From the IMG/VR virus record IMGVR_UViG_3300027793_000052, positions 124,001-188,000 of that record: DNA of 64,000 nt. One strand, 5' to 3'. Numbering within the stretch: position 1 is the stretch's first letter; each line of letters opens with the position of its first letter. A program made the translations under genes and the position numbers. Below, in pieces: positions 26,090-34,909 of the stretch. The notes beneath the pieces are model-generated. The model was given only the letters and a program-made list of their open reading frames with translations, searched no databases and was not told the DNA's origin. This DNA comes from a virus.

Positions 26090-27636
26090 TAACACCAATC
26101 TTTTTCTGAAACTACCTCAAAAGGTATTATATCACCATAAGTCCTAACTTCCCCACCAGATTCTATCTTAATTTCTATAAAATAATCATTAGGTATGAAC
26201 CAAGACGTATCAACTAAGAAGAAATTACCATCAGGTGTTCTACTAACTTCTTGCCAATCTATGTAATCTATTTGTATGTGACCACCTTCTTTGATGAATA
26301 TTCTATAATAAACCTTATCTAATAAAGCTGTTTGGTCGTATGTATAAGGTATACGTACATTAACGTTTACACGTCTAGTGTCACCTCTTTTGATTTTTTC
26401 TTTTCTTTTTATTCCAACAACATTAAAGTCGTAATCATATATTGACATGTTACTTGCTGAACCCACACCTAACCCATTGGCATTTGCACTGTTAGTGGAT
26501 CCAATTCTATAGTAATCTGTATCGTCTAATACAATAAAATCTAATTCTACGTTGCCTAAATTCTTAGTACCAACGGTAACGTCTTTCCATACATCACGGA
26601 ATTGTATGTTACCACAATATCCTGATGTCGGGTTATCGTCAACCGTTAAATTAATACAATAAACACCCCTAGTTATTTGGGTAATACCTGATGAAGGTAT
26701 TGTTGTAAATAAGTCGTCGTTTTGGTCATAGACATCTACACCACTAAACGTTGCATTAGTGTTTTGTCCACCAGCGTTAACATATAAACAAATATTGTTT
26801 GATTTATTTAAATAAAATTTATTTCTATCATCACTAATTCTATCATTCCATTTAGTTTCTAAGAACGGTTCAAACACCGTATTAGTTTCCCTACTAAAGA
26901 AACCTACATATTCAGCGTCTTCTAATGGAGCCTGTTCTAAAGATGGTTTAAATGCTAAACCTAAACCATAAGTTAAACCTGTATAACCACTTAAAATTAA
27001 ACCGTTAATATAATCTGTAATATCAATACATACATTTTCGTTACCAAAATTAAAATGTTGTGTCGCAATAATTAAATTTGTACCACCGCTACATATTGTA
27101 GTACCAGAGGTACCACTAGTGGTTGCTGACGCACACCAATTACTTGGGTCTGTGGCATAAACACCTTCATTGGACCAACATGTTGTAACGTCACCCCTAA
27201 CAAACCAATTTGCAGGTCCTTCACAATATACCTTATCACCTTCAGCACAAGAAACAATAGTTTGTGTATAATCATAACCATTTCCTTCACACCATGATTC
27301 TGGAACTTCAAACAATATTAACTCGAAACAAGTGGCTCTTTTAATGTCACCTACGCATGACGAAACTGTTTTACACAATTGTTCTTGGTCAAAACAAGAT
27401 GTGTTGGTCATTTTTAAAGTATGGGTCATTCCACTTACGTAAGGTATATCTTTAGAATTAACCCTTTTTAATATCTCATTAAAATTTAAATCAAATATAT
27501 ATCTTGAATATTTTACTTCCTCCGCTTTTAATGATCCACCATGAAATAATTCTACAATAGGGTTTCTACCTGTGTTAACATAAGAATCCCTAATTAAAGT
27601 GGTGTCTTTATCGAAATATGTTCTTAAAATTCCCAT
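26089..27636 (-). CDS. Cys-rich virion protein, probably tail/baseplate or fibre
   Basis: 515 residues, beta-rich, with many Cys (about 18) clustered in residues ~75-190 and paired around short loops (CVGDIKRATC, SWCEGNG, CAEGDKVYC). The N-terminal part (TTLIRDSYVNTGRNPIVELFHGG) and later regions resemble DNRLR-type or fibre beta-sandwich repeats; the C-terminal part has YYRIFIKEGGHIQIDYIDW. Placed directly downstream of the baseplate hub gene, so a tail tip, fibre or spike-associated role is likely. The Cys content may stabilise an extracellular protein or bind metal. Exact role unknown. Confidence 0.7.
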   Translation of the reverse strand: MGILRTYFDKDTTLIRDSYVNTGRNPIVELFHGGSLKAEEVKYSRYIFDLNFNEILKRVNSKDIPYVSGMTHTLKMTNTSCFDQEQLCKTVSSCVGDIKRATCFELILFEVPESWCEGNGYDYTQTIVSCAEGDKVYCEGPANWFVRGDVTTCWSNEGVYATDPSNWCASATTSGTSGTTICSGGTNLIIATQHFNFGNENVCIDITDYINGLILSGYTGLTYGLGLAFKPSLEQAPLEDAEYVGFFSRETNTVFEPFLETKWNDRISDDRNKFYLNKSNNICLYVNAGGQNTNATFSGVDVYDQNDDLFTTIPSSGITQITRGVYCINLTVDDNPTSGYCGNIQFRDVWKDVTVGTKNLGNVELDFIVLDDTDYYRIGSTNSANANGLGVGSASNMSIYDYDFNVVGIKRKEKIKRGDTRRVNVNVRIPYTYDQTALLDKVYYRIFIKEGGHIQIDYIDWQEVSRTPDGNFFLVDTSWFIPNDYFIEIKIESGGEVRTYGDIIPFEVVSEKDWC

Positions 27637-27650
27637 TAATCTTTTTTACT

Positions 27651-27660
27651 ATAAATATCA
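27651..27660 (-). promoter_or_regulatory. ATATTTAT element before Cys-rich virion gene
   Basis: Sense-strand TGATATTTAT lies 14 bases before the leftward ATG at 27636, in the 31-base gap after the hub gene. Confidence 0.43.
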
Positions 27661-27667
27661 TCGGGAA

Positions 27668-28759
27668 TTAATTTGTTTTAACACCTTTACTTAAGAACTT
27701 ACAGTTTTCATAATCTATATAAGAGGTACCATCTGGGTTTAACTTTGTTTTTCTTGTACCCATGTTTTGGTTAAACCATTTTATTAAATCGTTTTTTGTT
27801 TTATCACCATCAGGTTCTCTCCTAGAAGCTTTATGAATGTGACCCTCAACATAAGCCCTTAATTTTTCCAACATATCCCAAATAAGGTCACCATAGATAA
27901 CTGGGTGTAATTTACTGTTTTCGGTAATAATTTGTAAATCTATGTTATCACCATTTAATATAGCCGGAGATTTACCTTTAGAAGATGATCCCATATGACT
28001 TATTAAATTTAATTTATCAGCAACTAAATTAACATGTGTCCTATCATCATTCAAACCTAATCCTATTTGTGTTGTTGTTTTATTTTTTTTAGGAAAAGTA
28101 TGGTTAATTGTTACATAAGCAGGGTTTTTTTTGTTTAAACTTACCGGATAAGGTTGATTTAAATTTCTATAATCAATCTTACCTGATCTTAATATTATTT
28201 CATCATAATTAGATTTATTTCTTAATATTAAATCAGTATTTCTTCTACCTAATAAAGCTATATCACTTTTATTAGGATATACCCCCCAAACACCTTGTTT
28301 AGAATCTGGCCATTTACTTATAGCAGGGTTATAACCAGAATTTTCTACTTGTATTTTAGCTACATTGTAATTACTTTGTTGGTAATCTAAAGGGTTTTCT
28401 TGTCCAATAACAGGACCAATATATTGCCTTCTTTGTTGTTTATTACGATAATCAAAAACAGCCACCTTAACCATTTCACCGACTTTAGGTATCATGTTAA
28501 GAAATTTAGGTAATAAAGGTTCACACCAAGGCAAATAAGCATCAGTTTCGTTATTACCCAAGTTTTGATTTTGTTGTTTACTATTGCCACCACCTTGTAA
28601 AACAATGTTTTTATCAACACCCTCAAGTCTAACCTTAATACGTCCCGCATCGTAAGGATCATCAATTCTTATTACTACACCGTAATACCATAACGGAAAT
28701 GACATTTTATCCAATCTTGAATCCGCATAACCAAGGTCGTATCTTCTTTCGTCACTCAT
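27668..28759 (-). CDS. Baseplate hub protein with gp5-type OB fold
   Basis: 363 residues. The N-terminal 125 residues carry the OB-fold seen in T4 gp5 and VgrG: YYGVVIRIDDPYDAGRIKVR, then AYLPWCEPLLP and GEMVKVAVFDYRNKQQRRQYIGP. The middle shows beta-rich repeats (SDIALLGRRNTDLILR, then EIILRSGKIDY) like the spike stalk. No lysozyme motif is visible, unlike T4 gp5. It would sit at the hub below the tail tube and help pierce the envelope. It overlaps the next gene by 4 bases. A gp5-like hub assignment is more secure than any enzymatic role. Confidence 0.82.
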   Translation of the reverse strand: MSDERRYDLGYADSRLDKMSFPLWYYGVVIRIDDPYDAGRIKVRLEGVDKNIVLQGGGNSKQQNQNLGNNETDAYLPWCEPLLPKFLNMIPKVGEMVKVAVFDYRNKQQRRQYIGPVIGQENPLDYQQSNYNVAKIQVENSGYNPAISKWPDSKQGVWGVYPNKSDIALLGRRNTDLILRNKSNYDEIILRSGKIDYRNLNQPYPVSLNKKNPAYVTINHTFPKKNKTTTQIGLGLNDDRTHVNLVADKLNLISHMGSSSKGKSPAILNGDNIDLQIITENSKLHPVIYGDLIWDMLEKLRAYVEGHIHKASRREPDGDKTKNDLIKWFNQNMGTRKTKLNPDGTSYIDYENCKFLSKGVKTN

Positions 28760-28938
28760 TTGTTGTTAATTCCAAATCTATCGTTTAATTCATTATTTAT
28801 TTCATTATATTTTTTTTCGATTAAAGACCAATAATCATAGATTTTGACCAAATCAATTCTAACTTTTTCAAACTCATCTTTTAATTTTTTTTGCATTTCA
28901 ATAAGTTCGGCATTACTTTTATTTTTAATTTTTTCCAT
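28756..28938 (-). CDS. Small coiled-coil protein in baseplate operon
   Basis: 60 residues, nearly all helical heptads (AELIEMQKKLKDEFEKVRID), no membrane segment. It overlaps the hub gene by 4 bases and follows the 28941 gene by 2, so it belongs to the baseplate operon. A small chaperone or structural linker is possible; nothing specific is recognisable. Confidence 0.7.
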   Translation of the reverse strand: MEKIKNKSNAELIEMQKKLKDEFEKVRIDLVKIYDYWSLIEKKYNEINNELNDRFGINNK

Positions 28939-28940
28939 AA

Positions 28941-29369
28941 CTATCTAGCTGTAGCGTTACCAGAAGCTATACCAACAACAGTACCGGCAACTTGTACCGG
29001 CCCCCCTGCATTACCACCAGTACCTTGTATAATAGTACCTGGTTGTATGGCAACATCTATCACCATTTCTGATGTTATAGCATTGACTATTTCTTCTACT
29101 CTAATTTTTTCCATAATTTCGTCAGGTGAAATTTCACCACTCGGTAATGGACCTACTGGTATACCGGCTTCAGCTTGTCTTTGTATTATTTTTGCTGCAA
29201 TTTTTGAAGGGCTTAATCCTGGTCTGGCTTTTGAGGCCAGTATTAAAGGGTTGGGGATGGCTCTTGATCTAGTAGAGGCTATTTTAAATAAATTTAAAAG
29301 TGAGTTTAAAACCGAGTTGGGATTTTTAAAGTCGGTTTTGTTTGGATCTATATCTTTACACTTTGCCAT
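28941..29369 (-). CDS. Hypothetical baseplate-region protein
   Basis: 142 residues. Basic/helical N-terminal half (NSLLNLFKIASTRSRAIPN and SKIAAKIIQRQAEAG), then a Gly/Val/Thr-rich C-terminal beta part (GTIIQGTGGNAGGPVQVAG). The end resembles short trimeric beta-tips of tail proteins. It lies 1 base from the 29371 gene and immediately before the small coiled-coil gene. Structural role inferred only from position and composition. Confidence 0.7.
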   Translation of the reverse strand: MAKCKDIDPNKTDFKNPNSVLNSLLNLFKIASTRSRAIPNPLILASKARPGLSPSKIAAKIIQRQAEAGIPVGPLPSGEISPDEIMEKIRVEEIVNAITSEMVIDVAIQPGTIIQGTGGNAGGPVQVAGTVVGIASGNATAR

Positions 29370-29370
29370 A

Positions 29371-30816
29371 TTAAATATATTTTGATGAGTTGGGTGTTGG
29401 TATGGTATTTAATAAACCATTTGAAGCCCCTGATATTATACTATTTATTGATTTTATTCTTATTTTAACTTTTTCCTTAACTATTTTTAAAGTTATTTCT
29501 TCAACTAAGGCTAATATTTCTTTTTTAACTCTTTTAAAAACAATCTCAACTAAGGCAGCTAGACTTTCTCTAGTTACGTATTCAAAAAAAACTCTAGTTA
29601 TTTTAACAAAATCAAAACCATTTGTTTCATCTACTGTTGTATCGTTAACAGTTTTTGAAGATAGTTGATATAGTGATACTATTTTAGGTTCCAAAATAAC
29701 ACTAGTAAATACTTTAGGTAAAGATTCAATCATTTTTAAATTTAATGATTGTTTAGCTACAGTTCTATCCTCATCTGGGACGTTAATAGTCAAATTATCG
29801 TTCATTAAATTAATTGATTGTTTTATTACGACATCTACTTTAGAAACTGGTGTATTTAATATGTTGTCAGAAATATTTTTCATAACATCTGGTGAAGATG
29901 TTACTGGTAAGGTACCACAACCCAAATCCAAGTAAACAACACCAACTTTTTTTTGGTTTGACGTATTTTCCACTTCAAAATTTTCTTCATTCGTAAATGA
30001 AAAATAACTATCATCGTAAGTATATTCCTCTTTACAAGGATCTGAATTATTTATTTTATCTTGTAAAACATTAATTTTTTCAATACTAATTAATTTATCC
30101 AAACTAAAATTTATACCTTCCAAATTTGATGTTAGTGATCCTGTCATCATATCATTAATTTTAGGTAACATGTTTTGTAATGGTATTAAATCGATAGAGT
30201 TTGTATAATCAAACAAAAATTTATTAAAAGATTTGCCATGATAAGGTTGACTGACAGACATTTCAAATTCTTGACTGGTATTAAAATAAGTAACATCTAC
30301 AATATTAACACCGTCAATATTTTTCCAACTACCAGAACCACCTGTTTGTATTAAATTATATAAAAACCAATTAAAATCTTCATTAGGACTTTTATTATAA
30401 AACATAGAACCTATTTTACTATTTGGGTTAATTTTTAATAAATCACCAAAATCAATATTATTTACTTTAACCCTAATAGATGGTGGATTATTGCTTGGTA
30501 TTTTAAAATCTACACCACAGGCTAAACAAGATTTTATACCTTTATTAATACCATCTTTTAGAATTCTAATTAACACCGGATAAAATTCAACCAAAATATC
30601 AGTTAATATACTTGTTGCCTCACATTTTGCTCTATTATTTTTATCTTTATCTTTACAAGTAGTACTTAATAAATCTAATAAAAAAGGTAATAAATTTTTA
30701 CTTTTTGAGTTCACAGACTCCAATGAAGATGTTACTTTACTTTTTGGCAAGTTGTTTAACACTTCTAATAAAGCCACATTATTAATAGATTGTGTTTTAT
30801 CGTCAATAAACCCCAT
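29371..30816 (-). CDS. Hypothetical baseplate-region protein
   Basis: 481 residues, Ser/Asn/Lys-rich. N-terminal ~100 residues helical with a CxxC (SCLACG, ~97-102); the middle is mixed (NIDFGDLLKINP, FNWFLYNLIQTGG); the C-terminal ~100 residues form charged helices (ALVEIVFKRVKKEILALVEE). No known domain recognised. It shares one base with the stop of the 30816 gene (TAATG overlap) and begins the baseplate-side genes, so a baseplate wedge or tail-completion role is likely but unproven. Confidence 0.72.
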   Translation of the reverse strand: MGFIDDKTQSINNVALLEVLNNLPKSKVTSSLESVNSKSKNLLPFLLDLLSTTCKDKDKNNRAKCEATSILTDILVEFYPVLIRILKDGINKGIKSCLACGVDFKIPSNNPPSIRVKVNNIDFGDLLKINPNSKIGSMFYNKSPNEDFNWFLYNLIQTGGSGSWKNIDGVNIVDVTYFNTSQEFEMSVSQPYHGKSFNKFLFDYTNSIDLIPLQNMLPKINDMMTGSLTSNLEGINFSLDKLISIEKINVLQDKINNSDPCKEEYTYDDSYFSFTNEENFEVENTSNQKKVGVVYLDLGCGTLPVTSSPDVMKNISDNILNTPVSKVDVVIKQSINLMNDNLTINVPDEDRTVAKQSLNLKMIESLPKVFTSVILEPKIVSLYQLSSKTVNDTTVDETNGFDFVKITRVFFEYVTRESLAALVEIVFKRVKKEILALVEEITLKIVKEKVKIRIKSINSIISGASNGLLNTIPTPNSSKYI

Positions 30817-31211
30817 TATTTAATGTTATAGTTTTTTTTATCATTCCCACCCTCTTTATCGTCACCTTCATTAAAAATATTACGTAATAAAGCCATATCT
30901 TCAGGTGTTAAAGAACCATTTCCATTTCCACCAGTATCGGATTCACCACCTTTAAAAATTAGTTGGCTCATTAGTTTAACCAAGGATATTTTTTTATCAA
31001 TGGTAGAATCAATAATTTTAAGAAGGTCAGTATTAGCTTTGTTTAAATTGGTTAAATCATGCATATCTTCAACATTAACTTTGTTTTTGTTTTCGTTAAT
31101 TGTCCTAATACATGTACTTCTTTGTTCTACAAGTTCATTGTAGGCCTCCTGAGCCACAATTTGAAAACTTTGTTTAGTTAACTCTATTTTTTTCTTAGTT
31201 GGTCTAGCCAT
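30816..31211 (-). CDS. Small helical protein, target of adjacent homing-endonuclease insertion
   Basis: 131 residues: MARPTKKKIELTKQSFQIV start, long helical/coiled-coil middle and an acidic Gly-rich tail. The first ~22 codons are echoed by a truncated copy at 32116-32217 (MGRPQKKQVKLNTESFLGI), on the other side of the homing endonuclease. The endonuclease frame overlaps this gene's start by 28 bases. It is therefore likely a conserved virion gene whose 5' end was the insertion site. Function unknown; it precedes the baseplate genes. Confidence 0.75.
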   Translation of the reverse strand: MARPTKKKIELTKQSFQIVAQEAYNELVEQRSTCIRTINENKNKVNVEDMHDLTNLNKANTDLLKIIDSTIDKKISLVKLMSQLIFKGGESDTGGNGNGSLTPEDMALLRNIFNEGDDKEGGNDKKNYNIK

Positions 31212-32086
31212 AATTCGTTATTTATATTCGTATCAGTAATTCTAATTAATTTAATATTATTTTCTGTACAGTATTTATTTTTAATTTCATCCCTTTCTTT
31301 GGTTTTAATAAAATTTTTACCACTATGATCACCCCAATGAGGTTGAAAATGTTGATACCCATCATATTCAATACATACGTTGAGTTTTGGTAGATAAAAA
31401 TCGAACTTTAGAGGGAATTTATTTTTACAATCAGGAAAACTGTGTTGTTGTATATATTTAATTTTTTCTTCTTCTAAAATTTTTTTAATCCTCAGTTCAC
31501 CCTTAGATACATTACACATTTTACATCCAAAACCCTGTAAATGGCTATATGGTTTTTGTTCAAAAATACCATGATTTGGGCATATAATAAATACTTTTTT
31601 ATGTGAATTCACATAATCCACTAATGAATAGTCAAATTTATTATTATGTATTTTATTTGCTCTATCTATGAAAATATTAGTTGTTAGTTTTTGGTTATTA
31701 CTACAATGTGGGCACCCACATTTTTTCAATAGATGATCACACGATCTTTGTTCAAAAATACCATGATTTGGGCATATAATTTTTATTTTAGTAGAACAAC
31801 AATCAACATATTCAGATAAAGAATAATCGTACTTATTTTTATGTATTTTTTTAGCCTCACGGATAAAAACCTCTGTAGATAACTTTTTATTTTTAGCACA
31901 ATAAGGACATCCGTGTTTTTGTTTTATATGTGAACATGGACGTTGTTCGAAAACACCATGAATGTTACATATTATTTTAACTTTAGTATTTGTGTTAACG
32001 TAATCAACTAAAGAATAATCATACACATTATGGTGTATTTTATTTGCCTTATTTATGAAATCATATGTTGTTAATTTTTTAGGCAT
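31184..32086 (-). CDS. Free-standing homing endonuclease with zinc repeats and Vsr-like domain
   Basis: 300 residues from the ATG at 32086 (MPKKLTTYDF); a longer frame begins at 32125, inside the neighbouring gene fragment, and is unlikely. Three repeats each carry C-x-x-HG-x-F-x-Q and a second C-x-x-C (first: IICNIHGVFEQRP, GCPYC), a zinc-ribbon-like module. They are followed by a C-terminal Vsr/EDxHD-type nuclease: KFDFYLPKLNVCIEYDGYQH and DEIKNKYCTENNIKLIRI. A paralog sits at 57967-59070. It lies between two similar gene starts, as expected of a homing gene. Its frame ends 28 bases inside the next gene. Confidence 0.88.
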   Translation of the reverse strand: MPKKLTTYDFINKANKIHHNVYDYSLVDYVNTNTKVKIICNIHGVFEQRPCSHIKQKHGCPYCAKNKKLSTEVFIREAKKIHKNKYDYSLSEYVDCCSTKIKIICPNHGIFEQRSCDHLLKKCGCPHCSNNQKLTTNIFIDRANKIHNNKFDYSLVDYVNSHKKVFIICPNHGIFEQKPYSHLQGFGCKMCNVSKGELRIKKILEEEKIKYIQQHSFPDCKNKFPLKFDFYLPKLNVCIEYDGYQHFQPHWGDHSGKNFIKTKERDEIKNKYCTENNIKLIRITDTNINNELWLDQLRKK

Positions 32087-32090
32087 ATAC

Positions 32091-32102
32091 ATATAAATAT
32101 AA
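32091..32102 (-). promoter_or_regulatory. ATATTTAT element before homing endonuclease
   Basis: Sense-strand TTATATTTATAT lies 4 bases before the preferred ATG at 32086. Confidence 0.35.
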
Positions 32103-32115
32103 GGTAAATGGTTTT

Positions 32116-32217
32116 TTACCACCATAACCCAATTTTATTTGTACTATAACTTTCCTGAGTTATGCCTAAAAAACTTTCGGTATTTAATTTAACTTGTTTT
32201 TTTTGTGGTCTTCCCAT
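32116..32217 (-). pseudogene. Truncated copy of the 30816 gene start
   Basis: 33 codons from an ATG with an upstream element (32231-32240) to a stop just inside the homing-endonuclease region. The first residues, MGRPQKKQVKLNTESFLGI, align with MARPTKKKIELTKQSFQIV of the intact gene at 31211, and TQES aligns with AQEA. It then diverges. I read it as the 5' remnant left when the endonuclease region was acquired together with the start of a related gene. It may still be translated as a short peptide. Confidence 0.6.
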
Positions 32218-32230
32218 GATTTCTTTTATT

Positions 32231-32240
32231 TATAAATATC
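32231..32240 (-). promoter_or_regulatory. ATATTTAT element after sigma-factor gene
   Basis: Sense-strand GATATTTATA lies 13 bases before the fragment ATG at 32217 and directly after the terminator-like hairpin of the sigma-factor gene. It probably once drove the 30816 gene. Confidence 0.42.
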
Positions 32241-32243
32241 AAA

Positions 32244-32267
32244 ATGGTGGTTTTTACAAACCACCAT
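32244..32267 (-). terminator. Hairpin overlapping end of sigma-factor gene
   Basis: ATGGTGGTTT pairs with AAACCACCAT around TTAC. The stop codon of the sigma-factor gene lies in the loop. Only a short T-run follows on the minus strand, so this is a weak terminator or a structure protecting the mRNA 3' end. Confidence 0.55.
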
Positions 32268-33027
32268 CTTTTATAAACTTATAAATACCACGATATCTTT
32301 TCATTGCGTTTCTAATATCTTTGGTACTTAGTGATGTCATTTCTCTCATATAATAAAGAATTAAATTTTTATTATACTTATTAGTCGCTTCCTTACCCTC
32401 AAAAACATTTTCCCAATTTTCCAAAATAGAAACCAAAGCGTTACCAACTTTTATTTCATTTTCGGTTAAAATTTTATTTTGTAATTCTTCTTTAATTGAA
32501 GTTGATATTTCATCTATTAATAAAGTTAAATCTAGTTCTTGATTATCTATCTCATAAGAGTATTCTTCATTTTCTTCTAAATCTGGGGCGATATCTTCAT
32601 ATGATATCAAAGTTTTTAGTTTTTTATCATCTTTTATTAGTTTACCTAATAAATAATGTTTACAAACAGTACCATAATAAGAATATGATTTTTTACCTTT
32701 TGATGGTTTAAATTTATGAAATTTCATCATTAAAAATGATAGTGTATCAGAATGTAAATCTTCAAAAGTCATACTTTTAGAATATAACTTATATCTTCTA
32801 ATGATACTTTCTATCATTTTATTTAATGGAGCTTGTAAGTGTTGGCGATAAATTTCATTTCTTCTAAATTCATCTTTTGTACTACCAGTCCATCTGTATC
32901 CCTCTAATGATTTTGAATCATGTATTAAACTACCTAAAGATAAAAATTCTTTAACAGCTAATTCTTCTACATGTCCAAAATAAGGATCTTTTGACGGTTT
33001 TCTTCCTCTTTTTCTTTCTGTGGACAT
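32254..33027 (-). CDS. gp55-like late sigma factor
   Basis: 257 residues. The segment at ~66-136 reads as a sigma-70 region 2-like block: KMIESIIRRYKLYSKSMTFE, then DLHSDTLSFLMMKFHKF, GKKSYSYYGTVCKHYLL and KLIKDDKKL. The YxYxGxxCxxxL-KDDKK pattern parallels T4 gp55, the sigma that directs late transcription together with phage co-activators. Canonical regions 3 and 4 are absent, as in gp55. A basic C-terminal helix (IRNAMKRYRGIYKF) could contact DNA or RNA polymerase. It heads the long leftward glycan block and overlaps the glycosyltransferase gene by 1 base. Assignment by motif pattern; moderate certainty. Confidence 0.68.
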   Translation of the reverse strand: MSTERKRGRKPSKDPYFGHVEELAVKEFLSLGSLIHDSKSLEGYRWTGSTKDEFRRNEIYRQHLQAPLNKMIESIIRRYKLYSKSMTFEDLHSDTLSFLMMKFHKFKPSKGKKSYSYYGTVCKHYLLGKLIKDDKKLKTLISYEDIAPDLEENEEYSYEIDNQELDLTLLIDEISTSIKEELQNKILTENEIKVGNALVSILENWENVFEGKEATNKYNKNLILYYMREMTSLSTKDIRNAMKRYRGIYKFIKDGGL

Positions 33028-33827
33028 TATACTATTGTAGAAATCTCTCTATCAAACTTTATGTTTCTATCGGCTTTAAAATAACATTCCTTACGGGAAG
33101 TACTAAACCAAAATCTGGCCTCAATAACATCGATTTTATCCGTTTCTTTATTTTGATAATTAAAAAATAAAGAATCTGGTCTCATATTAACTTTTTTATA
33201 CCCTAATTTAGGGATGGTCATTATTTTTTTATCATAATAAGTCATTCTTAATAAAAACTCATATATAAAGTGAAGTTTAATACTAGGTTTTAAACCACCC
33301 ACGGCTTTGAAAGCGTCTACCTTAATAACAGCACCCGACAATTGAAAGTTGGGGAAGTTCAATAAAGCATCATTGTCTAAAAACCCTAATTTATCAGAAA
33401 AGTCTTTAGCCCATACAGGTTCATTACTAAAATGTAAAAAACGACCTTCAGGACTTACATCTAAAACAATTGGTAAGAAAACATCTGTTTCATCGTAAGC
33501 CTCTACATATTTGTTAACATTATCAAACCATATTTTTGAATACTCGTCATCAACTTCTAATATAGAAAAGAAAGTGGTTTTAACTTGTTCAACACCAAAA
33601 TTAATTTGTGAACAAAAATCAGTATTACCTTCATTAACTACTATTCTATAATTTACGTTTTTTAAATATTCTTCATTAATTTTAACACCTTTTGCTGTTA
33701 CAATAATAACTTCTTCTGGGTTAATTTTTTGATTTTCAACACTTTTTATAGCCTTTTCAAAATAAGAACTTAGAGTGTCATCCATTTTATGGATTGGAAT
33801 TATAATTGTTGTTTTATTTTCTGCCAT
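33027..33827 (-). CDS. Family 2-like glycosyltransferase
   Basis: 266 residues with a GT-A start: TTIIIPIHKMDDTL, EEVIIVTAKG, then ILEVDDEYSKIWF, where VDD is the metal-binding DxD equivalent. The acceptor-binding half follows with PNFQLSGAVIKVDAFKAVGG. It adds a sugar from a nucleotide donor to a growing glycan or protein. It is the first gene of the glycan block, next to the sigma-factor gene. Substrate cannot be read from sequence. Confidence 0.82.
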   Translation of the reverse strand: MAENKTTIIIPIHKMDDTLSSYFEKAIKSVENQKINPEEVIIVTAKGVKINEEYLKNVNYRIVVNEGNTDFCSQINFGVEQVKTTFFSILEVDDEYSKIWFDNVNKYVEAYDETDVFLPIVLDVSPEGRFLHFSNEPVWAKDFSDKLGFLDNDALLNFPNFQLSGAVIKVDAFKAVGGLKPSIKLHFIYEFLLRMTYYDKKIMTIPKLGYKKVNMRPDSLFFNYQNKETDKIDVIEARFWFSTSRKECYFKADRNIKFDREISTIV

Positions 33828-33835
33828 TTTTTAAA

Positions 33836-34909
33836 TTATTTTTCTGTTTCTACATTATTTTCCACTTCTAACGGTAGTGAAGATTTTAATTCATTAATTC
33901 TATTTGTAAAGAATTTTTCATAAACTTCTTTTATTTTTGATTTTTGTTCTTCATAAGAGTAAGTATCTTTTTGTTTAGACATTTCTTCATATAATTCAGA
34001 AGGTTCACCATCTTCTAACCAAGCTTGAAAATAGTTAGCTATTAAATCAACAATCATCAATGGGTCATGTGTCCAAAGACCGTTTTTATCTGACATCCAT
34101 TCAGGTACCATGTTTGGTACTAACCCTAAAACGGGTACATTACATTTCATAGCTTCTAACGGAAATGTACCAAAAGAGGAATCCTTATCAATCCAAATAG
34201 CTAAACAGGATTCTGATAAAGATTTAGCAAAAGTTTCTCTAGGTAAACCTCTCATGTCGCGGAAAGAAACCCATTTTAAATGAGGGTATTTTAAATAAAA
34301 TGCCTTGTAAAGTTTAACTAAATCCCTTTGGTCACGAGTTGAAATCGCTATTATTGGTTTTTTTGGTTTATCTGAGGGTTTGAAGTATTTTGGTATACTT
34401 ACAGGAACTACTTCGGCTTTAATTTTTTTAGAAAACAAATTTTCAAGATATTCTTTTTGTTTCTCACTTGTTGTAATAACTTCTGTAATACCGTAATCAG
34501 ACCAACTTTTACCTGGCATTAACATTTCAAAAATGTAATCGTAAGATTGTGAAAATACTATTCTCTTAGAAGGTAAATTTAAAGTTTGTTCCATTACATT
34601 TGAAAATACTTCAGGTATGATTATAAAATCTTGTGGATTAACTTTTAATTGTTGAGCTTCAATTGACACGTGTGGTATTTCAGCGTAAACTTCACCTAAT
34701 GTGTTGGCTACTGAAACGTAATCATTTTTTTCATGTAAAATTTGAGCGTCATAACCTAAATCACGTAATATTTTAGCATGATCATAAATGTTGGCCAAAC
34801 TAGCGATTGGATTACCTTTGGTGTCCATTGTAAAAAAATAAATTTTAAATTGTTTGTTCTCTAAATTAGAGATTGCGTTCTTAACGACTTGTTTAGTGTT
34901 ATCTTCCAT
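33836..34909 (-). CDS. GT-B glycosyltransferase
   Basis: 357 residues, GT-B layout. An N-terminal Rossmann half (MDTKGNPIASLANIYDHAKI, then RDLGYDAQILHE) is followed by the C-terminal donor half: RDQRDLVKLYKAFYLKYP, SCLAIWIDKDSSFGTFPLE and AMKCNVPVLGLVPNMVPEW. The SFGTFPLEA segment is the EX7E-like donor-sugar motif. Cytoplasmic, retaining type likely (GT4-like). It overlaps the upstream 34899 gene by 11 bases, consistent with an operon. Confidence 0.8.
   Translation of the reverse strand: MEDNTKQVVKNAISNLENKQFKIYFFTMDTKGNPIASLANIYDHAKILRDLGYDAQILHEKNDYVSVANTLGEVYAEIPHVSIEAQQLKVNPQDFIIIPEVFSNVMEQTLNLPSKRIVFSQSYDYIFEMLMPGKSWSDYGITEVITTSEKQKEYLENLFSKKIKAEVVPVSIPKYFKPSDKPKKPIIAISTRDQRDLVKLYKAFYLKYPHLKWVSFRDMRGLPRETFAKSLSESCLAIWIDKDSSFGTFPLEAMKCNVPVLGLVPNMVPEWMSDKNGLWTHDPLMIVDLIANYFQAWLEDGEPSELYEEMSKQKDTYSYEEQKSKIKEVYEKFFTNRINELKSSLPLEVENNVETEK

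Noticed and set aside
28891-29385. 164-codon plus-strand frame opposite the baseplate genes
   Set aside because: Antisense to the 28941 gene, without promoter or motif; the minus-strand gene fits the operon spacing.
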